A stretch of 64,000 nt of DNA from positions 1-64,000 of the forward strand of contig CAYNVQ010000008.1 of assembly GCA_964400735.1 (NCBI GenBank), written 5' to 3'. The position numbers and the translations under genes were made by a program. The stretch comes from CAYNVQ01 sp964400735. Its GTDB lineage: Bacteria; Acidobacteriota; Aminicenantia; Aminicenantales; Aminicenantaceae. The first letter of the stretch is position 1. Each line of letters starts with the position of its first letter. A model generated the notes under the pieces. It was not told the DNA's origin. It was given only the letters and a program-made list of their open reading frames with translations, and searched no databases. Shown here piece after piece: positions 49,889 to 58,778 of the stretch.

Positions 49889-51526
49889 TTATTTTGAAGC
49901 CCTCTTTTCTGGTCGATCAATGACAGAATCATCGTCAGTTCCAATTTCTTTGAACATCATATTGACCTCGGCTCTATCGACATCCATTACATAAGGAATG
50001 CCACTGATTTCCGCTGCTTTTTTCGTCAAGGCAGCTAAGTCCCTGCGGGATATATGTTCTAGAGCGAATTTTCGACTTCCAGCCATCAGTTGACGGAGGC
50101 CCTGGGCCAGACGTTCATAATATGTGTATAAACCGATGGCTCCTGGAGGCAACTTCTCAAAGGCTGAATCTCCCAGCTCTTTTCGCAAGGACCTTGCTGT
50201 AACAAAAATTTCATCTACAGTTGTGCCGAAACGTTCCACATAGACAGGAATTTCGTTTTCTTCGATTGTGCGTCCAATCGTCTTTCCAACCATAGCGGCT
50301 GCTATAGGTCCCCGGGCCATGCCTACGAGTCTGACGAATGGTGCTCCGAGTGCGAGGCCCTTAAATATTTGATCCTCAAAAGTGAATCCACCTGCAACTG
50401 CCAATGGAGGGACGTTCATTCCTTTATCCGATAAAAGTTTGGCAAATTCGTACAAGAGAGAATGGAGTTCTACAGGGGGTACGCCCCATTCGTTCATCAT
50501 GCGCCACGGGCTCATTCCAGTTCCACCTCCGGCACCATCAACAGTAAGAAGGTCCAATTTGTATCGGGAGGCAAAAATGATCGCTCTGGCTAAATCTGCA
50601 GGCCGATAAGCACCGGTTTTGAGGAATATATACTTTGCGCCAGCCTGACGGAGTTCTTCTATTCTTTTAGCAAAGGATTCTTCTGAAACCATCCCAACCC
50701 GCGAATGCCGTTCGAATTCTTTGAATGAACCTCGCTCAAAGGCTTCTATCACGACTGGATCGGTAGGATCAGGCAAAACGATATATCCTCGCTTATGAAG
50801 TATCTGGGCCTTTTTCAAGTCCTTTATCTTGACCTCTCCGCCGATATCCTTTGCTCCTTGTCCCCATTTGAGCTCCACACATTCAACGCCTAGCTTGTCA
50901 ACGGCATACTCTTGGACGTGCAGTCGGGTATCCTCCACATTGGCCTGAACAATAATGGCCCCGTAGCCATCGCGCTGATACTCCTGGTAGAGACGCACTC
51001 TCCGCTTCAAATCTTTTGTATCGATAACTTGGCCATCATTTATGGCTGCCTCAGGATCCATGCCGACGACATTTTCCCCTATTGTCAAGCCAGTTCCTGC
51101 AAGAGCAGAACCGATGGCCAATCCCTCCCAGTTATTCTTTGCGATATCTGTCGATCCGATTCCTGGAATTATCCAAGGCAAACGAAATTTTAAACCTTTG
51201 TCATGGCCGATAACAACTTCAAGATCGACGGCCGGAAATATAGCATCATCACTATCGGCTTTGATTCCATAGGCTCCAACAGCCGTCCCCATGATGTTGA
51301 AATGCGAATAATCGACAGGATAATCCTTTTCTGCAGCTGTGGTTATGACGCCGAAGGGCTGCGGATATATCACCTCGTGACCCCGGTAGGCCGACTTCCC
51401 AATCTCGCACATGCCGATACAGCCATCCACACATGTCACACACATGCCAGAAGAAGGAACCACAGAATGCTCTGTCCTATTTTTTGTCAACGTTGCAGCA
51501 GATGCGTTTATTTTTGAAAGACTCAT
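49889..51526 (-). CDS. FMN glutamate-synthase-like protein (GltB FMN domain, no 3Fe-4S motif)
   Basis: This is a 545-residue protein with the TIM-barrel FMN domain of glutamate synthase: PGIGSTDIAKNNWEG, GAIIVQANVEDTRL, LKWGQGAKDIGGEVKI, LLTVDGAGGGTGMSPWRMMNEWG and VAGGFTFEDQIFKGLALGAPFV. The cysteine set that binds [3Fe-4S] in standard GltB after the ALALGA motif is absent (the sequence is RLVGMARGPIAAAMV). Instead Cys29, Cys32, Cys36 and Cys40 near the N-terminus could hold a cluster. No glutaminase domain or amidotransferase gene is present. It starts behind AAAGGAGG and overlaps the NuoG-like gene by four bases. Electrons probably come from the NuoEFG-like proteins; the real substrate is unknown. 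Confidence 0.82.
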   Translation of the reverse strand: MSLSKINASAATLTKNRTEHSVVPSSGMCVTCVDGCIGMCEIGKSAYRGHEVIYPQPFGVITTAAEKDYPVDYSHFNIMGTAVGAYGIKADSDDAIFPAVDLEVVIGHDKGLKFRLPWIIPGIGSTDIAKNNWEGLAIGSALAGTGLTIGENVVGMDPEAAINDGQVIDTKDLKRRVRLYQEYQRDGYGAIIVQANVEDTRLHVQEYAVDKLGVECVELKWGQGAKDIGGEVKIKDLKKAQILHKRGYIVLPDPTDPVVIEAFERGSFKEFERHSRVGMVSEESFAKRIEELRQAGAKYIFLKTGAYRPADLARAIIFASRYKLDLLTVDGAGGGTGMSPWRMMNEWGVPPVELHSLLYEFAKLLSDKGMNVPPLAVAGGFTFEDQIFKGLALGAPFVRLVGMARGPIAAAMVGKTIGRTIEENEIPVYVERFGTTVDEIFVTARSLRKELGDSAFEKLPPGAIGLYTYYERLAQGLRQLMAGSRKFALEHISRRDLAALTKKAAEISGIPYVMDVDRAEVNMMFKEIGTDDDSVIDRPEKRASK

Positions 51527-52221
51527 GATGTTATCCTCCTTTCTTCTTTTCTAGTAATCTCACAGGCTACACATGGGTCCATGTAGCACATCATATCGTC
51601 GAAACCTTCCTTTTCCAGACAGGGGGGTTCTAGATTTGCACAGCCGCCACATATGGCTTTTTCTGGCTCATTATATGTGCACCTTAATTGGCATGCTGGA
51701 CACACATACATACAGGCACCACATGTTCTGCAAACATCAGATTTGATGTCAAAAGGAGTCCCTATTTTTCGATTCTCCCCTCTCATTTGGAATCCGAGGG
51801 CTCCTGCCATCATCTGTTCCTTACATATACGAACACAGAGACCGCATAGGATACAATCCTCGTGTTCCTGTTTAAACCGCTGCTTGCGGACTCCATGAGC
51901 AGAGGCTAAATCCTGAATAGTCTTGGATTGAGGACATGAGGCTAAAAGAAGTTCGATAATCATTTTGCGTGCTCTGACCACTCGCTCGGATGCCGTTCTT
52001 ACCTTAAGGCCTTCTTCGGCAAGATAGGTACAGGATGATACCAGCCTCGATTTCGGCCCTTCCCCGATTTCAACCACACACAGTCTGCAAGCACCGTAAG
52101 GATTGAGTCCGTCCATATGGCACAAGGTTGGAATGGGAAATCCAAGAAACCGCGCGGCTTCAAGCAGAGTTGTTCCCTTTTCGGCCGAGACGTCCAATCC
52201 GTTGATTTTTAAAGTTATCAT
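51523..52221 (-). CDS. NuoG/HydA N-terminal-like iron-sulfur subunit
   Basis: This is a 232-residue protein. Residues 1-80 form a plant-type [2Fe-2S] domain with Cys34, Cys45, Cys48 and Cys64. After a helical part come two [4Fe-4S] sites: Cys123/126/129/133 and Cys164/167/170/174. A Cys-rich tail adds Cys177, 181, 191, 194, 201, 212, 217 and 220. The His-ligated cluster of NuoG and the H-cluster of hydrogenases are both missing. It acts as an electron wire between NuoF-like and GltB-like proteins, or to ferredoxin. A CGGAGG precedes the start. Confidence 0.85.
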   Translation of the reverse strand: MITLKINGLDVSAEKGTTLLEAARFLGFPIPTLCHMDGLNPYGACRLCVVEIGEGPKSRLVSSCTYLAEEGLKVRTASERVVRARKMIIELLLASCPQSKTIQDLASAHGVRKQRFKQEHEDCILCGLCVRICKEQMMAGALGFQMRGENRKIGTPFDIKSDVCRTCGACMYVCPACQLRCTYNEPEKAICGGCANLEPPCLEKEGFDDMMCYMDPCVACEITRKEERRITS

Positions 52222-52276
52222 TATGAGTTCCTCCGGTTAGTAATGATTCTTTTATTAAACCGATTAAATTCCGCCA

Positions 52277-54133
52277 TCATTTGACCTCCACAGCCTCGAA
52301 TTTGCAGACACTCATACAGGCTCCACATTTGACACACTTATCTTGATCTATGATATGAAGCTGCTTTTTTTCGCCGCTTATGGCGTTTTCCGGGCACACA
52401 CGGAGGCATGCTTGGCAACCGGTGCAATTATGATTAATAGAATAAGTGATCAATGCTTTGCAGACACCGGCTGGACAGCGTTTATTCTGGATGTGTTCCA
52501 TGAATTCTTCCCGGAAATACCGCAACGTGGACAATACAGGATTGGGGGCGGTCTGCCCTAATCCACACATGGAGGTGTCTTTCACCACAAGAGCAAGCTC
52601 TTCAAGTAGTTCGAGGTGCTGAGGAGTTCCCTTTCCTGCGGATATATCATCCAGGATCTCATACATTCTTTGTGTGCCTTTTCGACAGGTGAAACATTTT
52701 CCGCATGATTCATCCTTCAGAAATTGCATAAAATACTTGGCCACATCGACCATACAGGTGTTTTCATCCATGGCAATCATGCCTCCGGACCCCATGATCG
52801 AACCAGCCTGAGTCAATGTGTCATAATCAATAGCGAGGTCAAACCGATCCACAGGGATACACCCCCCGGAGGGACCTCCTGTCTGAATAGCTTTTATGGG
52901 TACTTTACCGGAAGGACCACCTCCAATATCGTCGATAACACTTTTTATCCGAATGCCCATCGGAACCTCGACCAATCCGGTATTTTTTATCTTTCCCACT
53001 AGGCTGAATATTTTGGTCCCTGAATTATCTTTTGTTCCAATCTTAGCGAACTTCTCTGCCCCATCCTTAATGATGAGAGGGATATTAGCCCATGTTTCGA
53101 CATTATTTATGAGCGTAGGCTTGTTATGGATTCCTTTCTCAACCGGAAAAGGAGGCCTTTGGCGCGGCTCCCCTATTTTTCCTTCGATCGACCTCATCAA
53201 AGCTGTTTCTTCGCCGCAAACAAAGGCTCCGGCACCCCTTATCAAGCTAATATCGAAGCTAAATCCGGTCCCCAAGATATTTTCACCTAGAACTCCCATT
53301 TCCCTCGCTTGGCGGAGGGCAATGATGAGATGCTTGATGGCGAGGGGATATTCGTTGCGGACATAGATGACGCCCTTGGTCGCTCCAGTGCCATAAGCCC
53401 CGATGATCATCCCCTCGATGATACTGTGGGGGTTTCCCTCGAGAACGCAACGGTCCATGTAAGCTCCGGGATCTCCCTCATCTGCATTGCAAACTATATA
53501 TTTTTCCGCTCCGTTGAATCGATTCGCTAAAAATTCCCATTTTTTGCCTGTCGGAAAGCCGGCTCCTCCACGCCCGCGTAATCCGGATTTTTTAACCTCC
53601 TCCACAATCCATCCCGGATCATTCTTTTCTAATGCTTTTGTCAAGGCTGAATACCCGCCATTCTCTATATAATTGAATATTCTGATCGGATCTATCTTTT
53701 CATTTCGGGCGAGTATTGTCCTTTTTTGCATCCTGAAAAACGGCAAATCATCCTGTTTTTCAATCTTCTTTCCTGAATTATGATCCGCATAGAGCAAATC
53801 CTCCAGGACCTCTCCTCTTGCGACTGCCTCGACAATCCTCACCATATCTTTCGGCCTGACCTTAGGATAGAAGGTTCTTTTTGGCTCGACCAGAACCGAT
53901 GGCTCCATCTCGCAAAATCCATGGCATCCTGTTATCCGAATTTCAATCCTATCGACAAGTTTCTTTTTGAGAAGTTCTCGCTTTGTTATTCTAATGAGCT
54001 CGTTTGCCCCGCTAGACTGACCACAGGTGCCCGCAGAAATGATGATGCGGCTGATATCACGATCATAATCTGCGACAAGAAGATCCTGCCAATTCTTGAA
54101 GTTTTCGATCGATTCTAACCTTTCTAAATACAT
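52277..54133 (-). CDS. NuoF/HydB-type NADH-binding flavoprotein subunit
   Basis: This is a 618-residue diaphorase subunit of the HydB/HndC layout. Residues 25-110 form a thioredoxin-like [2Fe-2S] domain with Cys37, Cys70 and Cys74 (one usual Cys is Ser). The FMN/NADH domain includes GLRGRGGAGFPTGKKWEF and CNADEGDPGAYMDR. A [4Fe-4S] site is in ESCGKCFTCRKG with SMCGLG. The C-terminus carries two more [4Fe-4S] sites, CTGCQACLRVCP and CVKCGACMSVC. Subunits of this kind form the flavin site of bifurcating hydrogenases and related enzymes. No hydrogenase gene is present. Confidence 0.9.
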   Translation of the reverse strand: MYLERLESIENFKNWQDLLVADYDRDISRIIISAGTCGQSSGANELIRITKRELLKKKLVDRIEIRITGCHGFCEMEPSVLVEPKRTFYPKVRPKDMVRIVEAVARGEVLEDLLYADHNSGKKIEKQDDLPFFRMQKRTILARNEKIDPIRIFNYIENGGYSALTKALEKNDPGWIVEEVKKSGLRGRGGAGFPTGKKWEFLANRFNGAEKYIVCNADEGDPGAYMDRCVLEGNPHSIIEGMIIGAYGTGATKGVIYVRNEYPLAIKHLIIALRQAREMGVLGENILGTGFSFDISLIRGAGAFVCGEETALMRSIEGKIGEPRQRPPFPVEKGIHNKPTLINNVETWANIPLIIKDGAEKFAKIGTKDNSGTKIFSLVGKIKNTGLVEVPMGIRIKSVIDDIGGGPSGKVPIKAIQTGGPSGGCIPVDRFDLAIDYDTLTQAGSIMGSGGMIAMDENTCMVDVAKYFMQFLKDESCGKCFTCRKGTQRMYEILDDISAGKGTPQHLELLEELALVVKDTSMCGLGQTAPNPVLSTLRYFREEFMEHIQNKRCPAGVCKALITYSINHNCTGCQACLRVCPENAISGEKKQLHIIDQDKCVKCGACMSVCKFEAVEVK

Positions 54134-54187
54134 TTCTCTCCCTTCATTGGTCGGATTTAAATTAAATGAAGTGTGCCCCTCTCGAGA

Positions 54188-55036
54188 CTACAAGTTTACT
54201 CCATTAAGATCGAGCATGTGATTCCGACAACCGCGTCGGGAACAAATCTGCACCATGCCCCCTCCGCGAACGATCATCGGCACCATCGGAGCATTGCACT
54301 CGACACAGTTGGAAACTCCATTGAGTTCAACATGACAATGAGGACAGAAAAAATTCACAACTTTGTCCTTAAGAATTTTGTACTCAGATTTCGTGGCGTA
54401 ACTCCCATATAGAGAAGACAATCTTAACCACCCGTGTTTGTTTCCAAAAGAGACAGTTACACGGATGGATGGGTGATCATCAATCTTGTGTTTAGGGTCC
54501 ATCAAGCTGTGGTTACATCTCGGACAGCTAACCTCCAGAGGAAAGACCTGTCCGTTTTCTTTGCTCTCGAGCTTGTCTAATCCTTCTTTAGTGCTTTCTA
54601 TGATTTTCTTAACCCGCGATATCCCGACCTGAGAGAAATAGTGGCCATCTACAACGACAATCGGTCCCAAAGCACAGGCTCCAAGGCAATTGACTGTTTC
54701 GAGAGTGAACTTTTTATCTGGCGTTGTCTCTCCCGCCTTTATACCTAGCTGGCGCTCGAACTCCTCAGCCACCTTCGGCCCCTGCCGGACATGGCAAGCT
54801 GTTCCCAGACAGACGGAAATGTGATGTTCTCCCCTGGGCTTCAGGCTGAAGAACCTGTAAAAAGTTGCAATCCCATAGATATCGACTAGGCTGTAACCTG
54901 TTTTTTCTGCTACGATTTTAAGGGCATCCTGGGGAAGATACCCATACCTGCTTTGGATATCTTCAAGTATAGAAATTAAGCCGCCAAGGTCATCCTCATG
55001 ATTTGATACGATCTCAGAAATATTATCGGTTCTCAT
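54188..55036 (-). CDS. NuoE/HydC-like [2Fe-2S] subunit with C-terminal zinc-ribbon extension
   Basis: This is a 282-residue protein. The start is the ATG of MRTDNISEIV behind GGGAGG; the longer frame overlaps another gene. Residues 10-160 form the NuoE domain, with YGYLPQDALKIVAEKTG and the cluster Cys76, Cys81, Cys117 and Cys121. About 115 extra residues follow that NuoE lacks, with CPRC (171-174), CPHC (231-234), CVEC (244-247) and Cys265/Cys270, likely zinc sites. The extension seems specific to this complex. Confidence 0.88.
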   Translation of the reverse strand: MRTDNISEIVSNHEDDLGGLISILEDIQSRYGYLPQDALKIVAEKTGYSLVDIYGIATFYRFFSLKPRGEHHISVCLGTACHVRQGPKVAEEFERQLGIKAGETTPDKKFTLETVNCLGACALGPIVVVDGHYFSQVGISRVKKIIESTKEGLDKLESKENGQVFPLEVSCPRCNHSLMDPKHKIDDHPSIRVTVSFGNKHGWLRLSSLYGSYATKSEYKILKDKVVNFFCPHCHVELNGVSNCVECNAPMVPMIVRGGGMVQICSRRGCRNHMLDLNGVNL

Positions 55037-55292
55037 GTTTATCCTCCCAAACCACTTTTTCTTGCCATGGCACATAATCTCTGCATCGCCAAACTCCTCC
55101 TTCCGGCTTGAGTTGAGTGCACGTTTTCCAAAGCCCGCAATATTTGCACAATCCTCTATGGTATCCCAGGTGACCGTTTCCATCTTCAAGACCAGGTCTG
55201 CCCGGCTCAAAGTAGAGAAATTTCCATTCCCTGAATTTCGAATAAGGAACCAGCCCGTTCTCATTTTTACTCTTCTGGTCAAAACCTCTCAT
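55023..55292 (-). CDS. Small four-cysteine protein of unknown function
   Basis: This is an 89-residue protein with an AGGAGG Shine-Dalgarno seven bases before the ATG, so it is most likely real. Cys49, Cys52, Cys58 and Cys70 (CKYCGLWKTC then GGVWRCRDY) could bind a metal or [Fe-S] cluster. Its end overlaps the NuoE-like start by 14 bases. It is the first gene after the sigma-54 promoter. I do not recognise the family. Confidence 0.7.
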   Translation of the reverse strand: MRGFDQKSKNENGLVPYSKFREWKFLYFEPGRPGLEDGNGHLGYHRGLCKYCGLWKTCTQLKPEGGVWRCRDYVPWQEKVVWEDKHENR

Positions 55293-55320
55293 ATTTGCCT
55301 CCTGTTTTCACAGACATGAT

Positions 55321-55337
55321 TGCAATTTCAATGCCAA
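55321..55337 (-). promoter_or_regulatory. Sigma-54 (-24/-12) promoter
   Basis: On the minus strand the sequence TTGGCATTGAAATTGCA has the invariant GG and GC ten bases apart and matches TTGGCA...TTGCA of the consensus. Transcription would begin near 55310, about 20 bases before the small Cys4 gene. It lies directly downstream of a gene for a sigma-54 activator with an intact GAFTGA loop. Confidence 0.8.
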
Positions 55338-55386
55338 TTATTTTTCTTTGATTCAGAGAGGATTCTTAACCAGAATAGACCGAGGG

Positions 55387-55428
55387 ATTAATCGTTAATT
55401 TATTGAAATAAAATAAGTTATAGATAAC
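55387..55428. promoter_or_regulatory. Candidate upstream activator sites
   Basis: Two short palindromes lie 50-90 bases upstream of the sigma-54 promoter: ATTAA-TCG-TTAAT (55387-55399) and GTTATAGATAAC (55417-55428). Spacing suits enhancer binding by an NtrC-type regulator. The region is AT-rich, so chance palindromes are possible. Confidence 0.35.
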
Positions 55429-55486
55429 ATAAAAGTTCTGCGCATTGAGGTGTCCCCTTTTTTTCATTAAACAACAAGACAGAAAT

Positions 55487-55527
55487 TACCGGGGTATTTT
55501 GAACCAGCGGGAAGAATTGCCCCTGTA
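55487..55527 (-). terminator. Weak hairpin after the response regulator gene
   Basis: TACCGGGG (55487-55494) and CCCCTGTA (55520-55527) pair at seven of eight positions, enclosing 25 bases. It lies just beyond the stop of the regulator gene and could end its transcript or serve as a protein-binding site. No T run adjoins the stem. Confidence 0.3.
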
Positions 55528-55531
55528 AAAA

Positions 55532-56887
55532 TTATTCAGAAGATGTCGGATTTTTTATCTTTTTCAGCTTTTCTCTGAGTGTTTTACGGTTGATTCCCAG
55601 AATCTCTGCTGCCAGAGTCTTGTTGCCATCAACACTTTCTAAAACATTCAAGATATGCTCCGCCTCTACAGCCGCTAAAGTCCTATTCAATCCTGTTCCT
55701 TTGATGGCGGAGAATCGCATGAGAGACGGAAGATCTGGGACATCAATGATATCGCTCTCTTCCATAATGACCAAACGTTGGATGATATTTTCCAATTCTC
55801 TGATGTTTCCAGGCCAATAATAGTTTTTAAAAATTTCCAAAACAGAGTCGGAAAACTGCGGAACAGATTTACCGAACTCATCTGCATATTTCGAGGCAAA
55901 ATGCTGCACCAGGATCAGAATATCCTCCTCTCTATCACGCAGGGCAGGAATATCGATGGTGACAACATTCAAACGGTAAAATAGGTCCTCCCTGAAGAGC
56001 CCTTTCTCGATCAAACCCGTTAAGTCTTTATTCGTTGCGGCAATTATTCTTACATCGACTTTCTGCGGATACCTGATTCCCACCATAAAAACTTCTTTAT
56101 CTTGAAGGACTCGAAGAAGCTTAACCTGCATCGATATACTCGTCTCGCTGATTTCATCGAGAAAAATCGTGCCTCCCTCCGCTGTCTGGAAAAAGCCAGC
56201 TCTTGTTTCAGTCGCTCCAGTGAAAGCTCCTTTCATATAGCCAAAGAGTTCACTCTCGAGCAAGGCCTCAGGAATCCCTCCGCAGTTAATGGGCACAAAG
56301 GGCGACTTAGCTCGCTCGCTGTTATAATGAATAGCTCTTGCAACCAGTTCTTTCCCTGTCCCGCTCTCGCCTGATATAAGAATCGTTGCAGAACTTTTTG
56401 CGGCTTTATCGATGGAATTTAAAACCTTTTGCATGGCTATCGATTTTCCTATAAGGCCAAAATAATCCGACAAAGGCTTAGGCGGCCTTTGCGCAGCACG
56501 TCGCATACGCAATTTTTCAAGAATTCTATCCACGGCGGCAAAAAGCTCTTCATCAGTAAACGGTTTGGCCAAATATTCTTCAGCACCAGACTTCACAGCT
56601 ACCACCGCTCCTTCGATCGAAGGATATCCCGTAATCATCATCACTTCAGTATCTTTAAAGTTTTCCTGGATATGTCTTACCAAGCTCAGCCCATTGATTC
56701 TCGGCATCTTGAGGTCTGTTATGACTAAATCGATTTCTGTCGACTCAAGAATCTCGATGGCCCTTTCTGCATCTGGGGAAGTAAAAACGCGATAACCTTT
56801 AGATTCTAGATTTCTCTTCAGGACTTCAAGCGTATCCGGAGAATCATCAACAACAAGAATATTCTCTTTCTTTTCCGGTTTTCTCAA
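55532..56887 (-). CDS. NtrC-family sigma-54-dependent response regulator
   Basis: This is a 451-residue activator. Receiver domain: acidic pair at residues 14-15, phospho-acceptor Asp58 in VITDLKMP and the Lys of LAKPFTDEE. AAA+ domain: Walker A GESGTGKE, the GAFTGA sigma-54 loop, GGTIFLDEIS and the arginine region FREDLFYRLNVV. A Fis-type helix-turn-helix (GNKTLAAEILGINRKTLREKL) ends the protein. A TTG six bases behind AAGGAG is the likely start; the longer frame from an ATG runs back into the kinase gene. It probably activates the sigma-54 promoter at 55321. Confidence 0.92.
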   Translation of the reverse strand: MRKPEKKENILVVDDSPDTLEVLKRNLESKGYRVFTSPDAERAIEILESTEIDLVITDLKMPRINGLSLVRHIQENFKDTEVMMITGYPSIEGAVVAVKSGAEEYLAKPFTDEELFAAVDRILEKLRMRRAAQRPPKPLSDYFGLIGKSIAMQKVLNSIDKAAKSSATILISGESGTGKELVARAIHYNSERAKSPFVPINCGGIPEALLESELFGYMKGAFTGATETRAGFFQTAEGGTIFLDEISETSISMQVKLLRVLQDKEVFMVGIRYPQKVDVRIIAATNKDLTGLIEKGLFREDLFYRLNVVTIDIPALRDREEDILILVQHFASKYADEFGKSVPQFSDSVLEIFKNYYWPGNIRELENIIQRLVIMEESDIIDVPDLPSLMRFSAIKGTGLNRTLAAVEAEHILNVLESVDGNKTLAAEILGINRKTLREKLKKIKNPTSSE

Positions 56888-56909
56888 TTCAATCTCCTTA
56901 TTTGCTTTT

Positions 56910-58451
56910 TTACATCTTCGCTTCAGGCAGTTTAACTTCAACCTTTGTTCCATATCCAGGTTCGCTTTCAACCTCGATACTTCCGCCGTGAGCGGTTATG
57001 ATTCCGTGGACAACTGCCATTCCTATTCCCGTCCCCTCCCCGATATCCTTGGTCGTAAAAAAGGGAAGAAAGATTTTCTGTTTTACTTTTTCGTCCATTC
57101 CAATTCCAGTATCTTCAATAGTGAGCTTAACATTCTTTCCCGAGATTTCTGTCTTGATTTTTAACGTCCCACCCCCTGGCATCGCTTGTATGGCATTGAC
57201 AACGATGTTGACCAAAACCTGGGTTATCTGAGAAGGATCGGCAATGATTCTAGGCAGGTTTGGCGAAAGGTTCCTAACGACTTCTATCCCTTCTTTTGCA
57301 CATCGGGATTCAAGAAAATAGAGCCCCTCTTCGACTACTTGATTCAAATTAATATGAGTTTTTTGAGGGGGCATCTGTCTGGCAAAAATCATCAGTTTCT
57401 TCACGACTTCCCTGGCATGGAGAGATGCTTTCGTAATCTTTTCAATGTCTTGTTTGACCTGTCCGGGTAAATTCGGATATTTTGCAATGAGCTGGGCAAA
57501 TCCCAAAATGCCTCCTATGGGTTCGTTCAACTCATGGGCCACACCCGCACTTAGCTGGCCGATGGTCGCCAACCGGTCAGCATGTCGAAGCTGTTCTTGA
57601 AGTCTCGCTTTGTCCTCCTCGGTTTGTTTCCGTTCTACGATGATCGCGATTTGCTTGGCTACCGCGTCGATCAAGTTCCGTTCTTCCTGGAGGAAAGGGC
57701 CCTCATCAAGCTCCGGCATTTCTCTGGCATAGATTACCTCGACAATGCCACGATTATCGCCATTTATTAAGATATCTGAGGACAGTATATCCTTTCCATT
57801 TTTAAAGCCGGTAGATACATAGGTTTTTTTATCGAGAGTGATTCTCCCGCTGGTAATTTCTGGATATTGCCATGCAGGAGGGAGAAGCCCCACGATACCT
57901 TGTAAAAGATTCTTCAAGGATATTTCAGGTTTCTCTGCTAGCTTTGCTAAATTATATAAGCATGTTAATTCCTTAACCCGCTCCCGTAAGGCATGTTCAC
58001 TCTCACGCAGTTCTCCATCTGACCTTTTCTGATCAGTGATGTCTCGGGCAATCGTCGATGCACCAGTTGTTTTTCCATCGACATTTTTTATCGGAGATAT
58101 GCTTAGAAAAACATTGATCCGTCTCCCATCCTTTCTCATCCGGATTGTCTCATAATTGGCGATGTGTTCTCCTCTCCTTATTTTTTCGAGAATCTGTGGA
58201 ACATCATCTGGAAGGTCAGAGGGAGTAAGGATTGAAATTGAGCGACCTATGACCTCCTTAGCCGTATAGCCATAGATCTTCTCAGCTCCAAAGTTCCAGC
58301 TGGTGATGATGCCTTCTAGCGTCTTGCCAATGATTGCATCATCTGAAGATTCAACGATTGTCGCCAGTTGAGAACGCAGTTCTTCATAAGATCGAAAGTT
58401 TAGAGACGCCTCAGGATTACCGGCAGCTTTCCGTACCTGTTTTTTCGACAT
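56910..58451 (-). CDS. Cytosolic PAS-GAF sensor histidine kinase
   Basis: This is a 513-residue kinase without membrane segments. Residues 22-140 form a PAS domain (SSDDAIIGKTLEGIITSWN). About 155-275 look like a GAF domain. The H-box is GQLSAGVAHELNEPIGG with His306. The ATPase part has VVNAIQAMPGGG, EDTGIGMD and GTGIGMAVVHGII. The GAF/PAS pair implies an internal redox, gas or small-molecule signal. It is 22 bases upstream of its partner regulator. Confidence 0.92.
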   Translation of the reverse strand: MSKKQVRKAAGNPEASLNFRSYEELRSQLATIVESSDDAIIGKTLEGIITSWNFGAEKIYGYTAKEVIGRSISILTPSDLPDDVPQILEKIRRGEHIANYETIRMRKDGRRINVFLSISPIKNVDGKTTGASTIARDITDQKRSDGELRESEHALRERVKELTCLYNLAKLAEKPEISLKNLLQGIVGLLPPAWQYPEITSGRITLDKKTYVSTGFKNGKDILSSDILINGDNRGIVEVIYAREMPELDEGPFLQEERNLIDAVAKQIAIIVERKQTEEDKARLQEQLRHADRLATIGQLSAGVAHELNEPIGGILGFAQLIAKYPNLPGQVKQDIEKITKASLHAREVVKKLMIFARQMPPQKTHINLNQVVEEGLYFLESRCAKEGIEVVRNLSPNLPRIIADPSQITQVLVNIVVNAIQAMPGGGTLKIKTEISGKNVKLTIEDTGIGMDEKVKQKIFLPFFTTKDIGEGTGIGMAVVHGIITAHGGSIEVESEPGYGTKVEVKLPEAKM

Positions 58452-58778
58452 TTTTTTCAGCTACTAATTCCCGCAAAGGGCTTTTCAAAATGATTTATAT
58501 TAAGAAAAATGTTTCCCTGGATATTATCGGTAGAGACTCTTATAAATTTCGAGATTAGCCCTTTCCTTTAAAAATTAGTCTAGCATACATTATTTAGCCA
58601 TTCAAGAATTCGAGAGAGTATGCCTGCTTGATTCTCTATCTTGAAAATGAGATTTGATTCACGTTGCATTATCTGATATTTCGAGGATTCGCCTTGCATC
58701 GAAGAGGATAGCGTCGAGAACGTTTTCGTTTTCCATCCAGATGCAAATTTTTTTATAAGGCGAATTAGCGAATCATGT
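58452..58778. other. Intergenic region between the hydroxylase operon and the kinase gene
   Basis: This is 327 bases with no supported gene. The minus-strand genes on both sides run in the same direction. It must hold the promoter of the kinase-regulator pair, but no strong -35/-10 pair or sigma-54 site was found, and no clear terminator for the hydroxylase operon. Confidence 0.5.

Noticed and set aside
49889..51526. A standard NADPH glutamate synthase large subunit
   Set aside because: No glutaminase domain, no [3Fe-4S] cysteines after the FMN domain and no GltD gene.
51523..54133. A bifurcating [FeFe] hydrogenase
   Set aside because: The flavoprotein looks like HydB, but the NuoG-like protein has only 232 residues and lacks all H-cluster motifs; no other hydrogenase gene is present.
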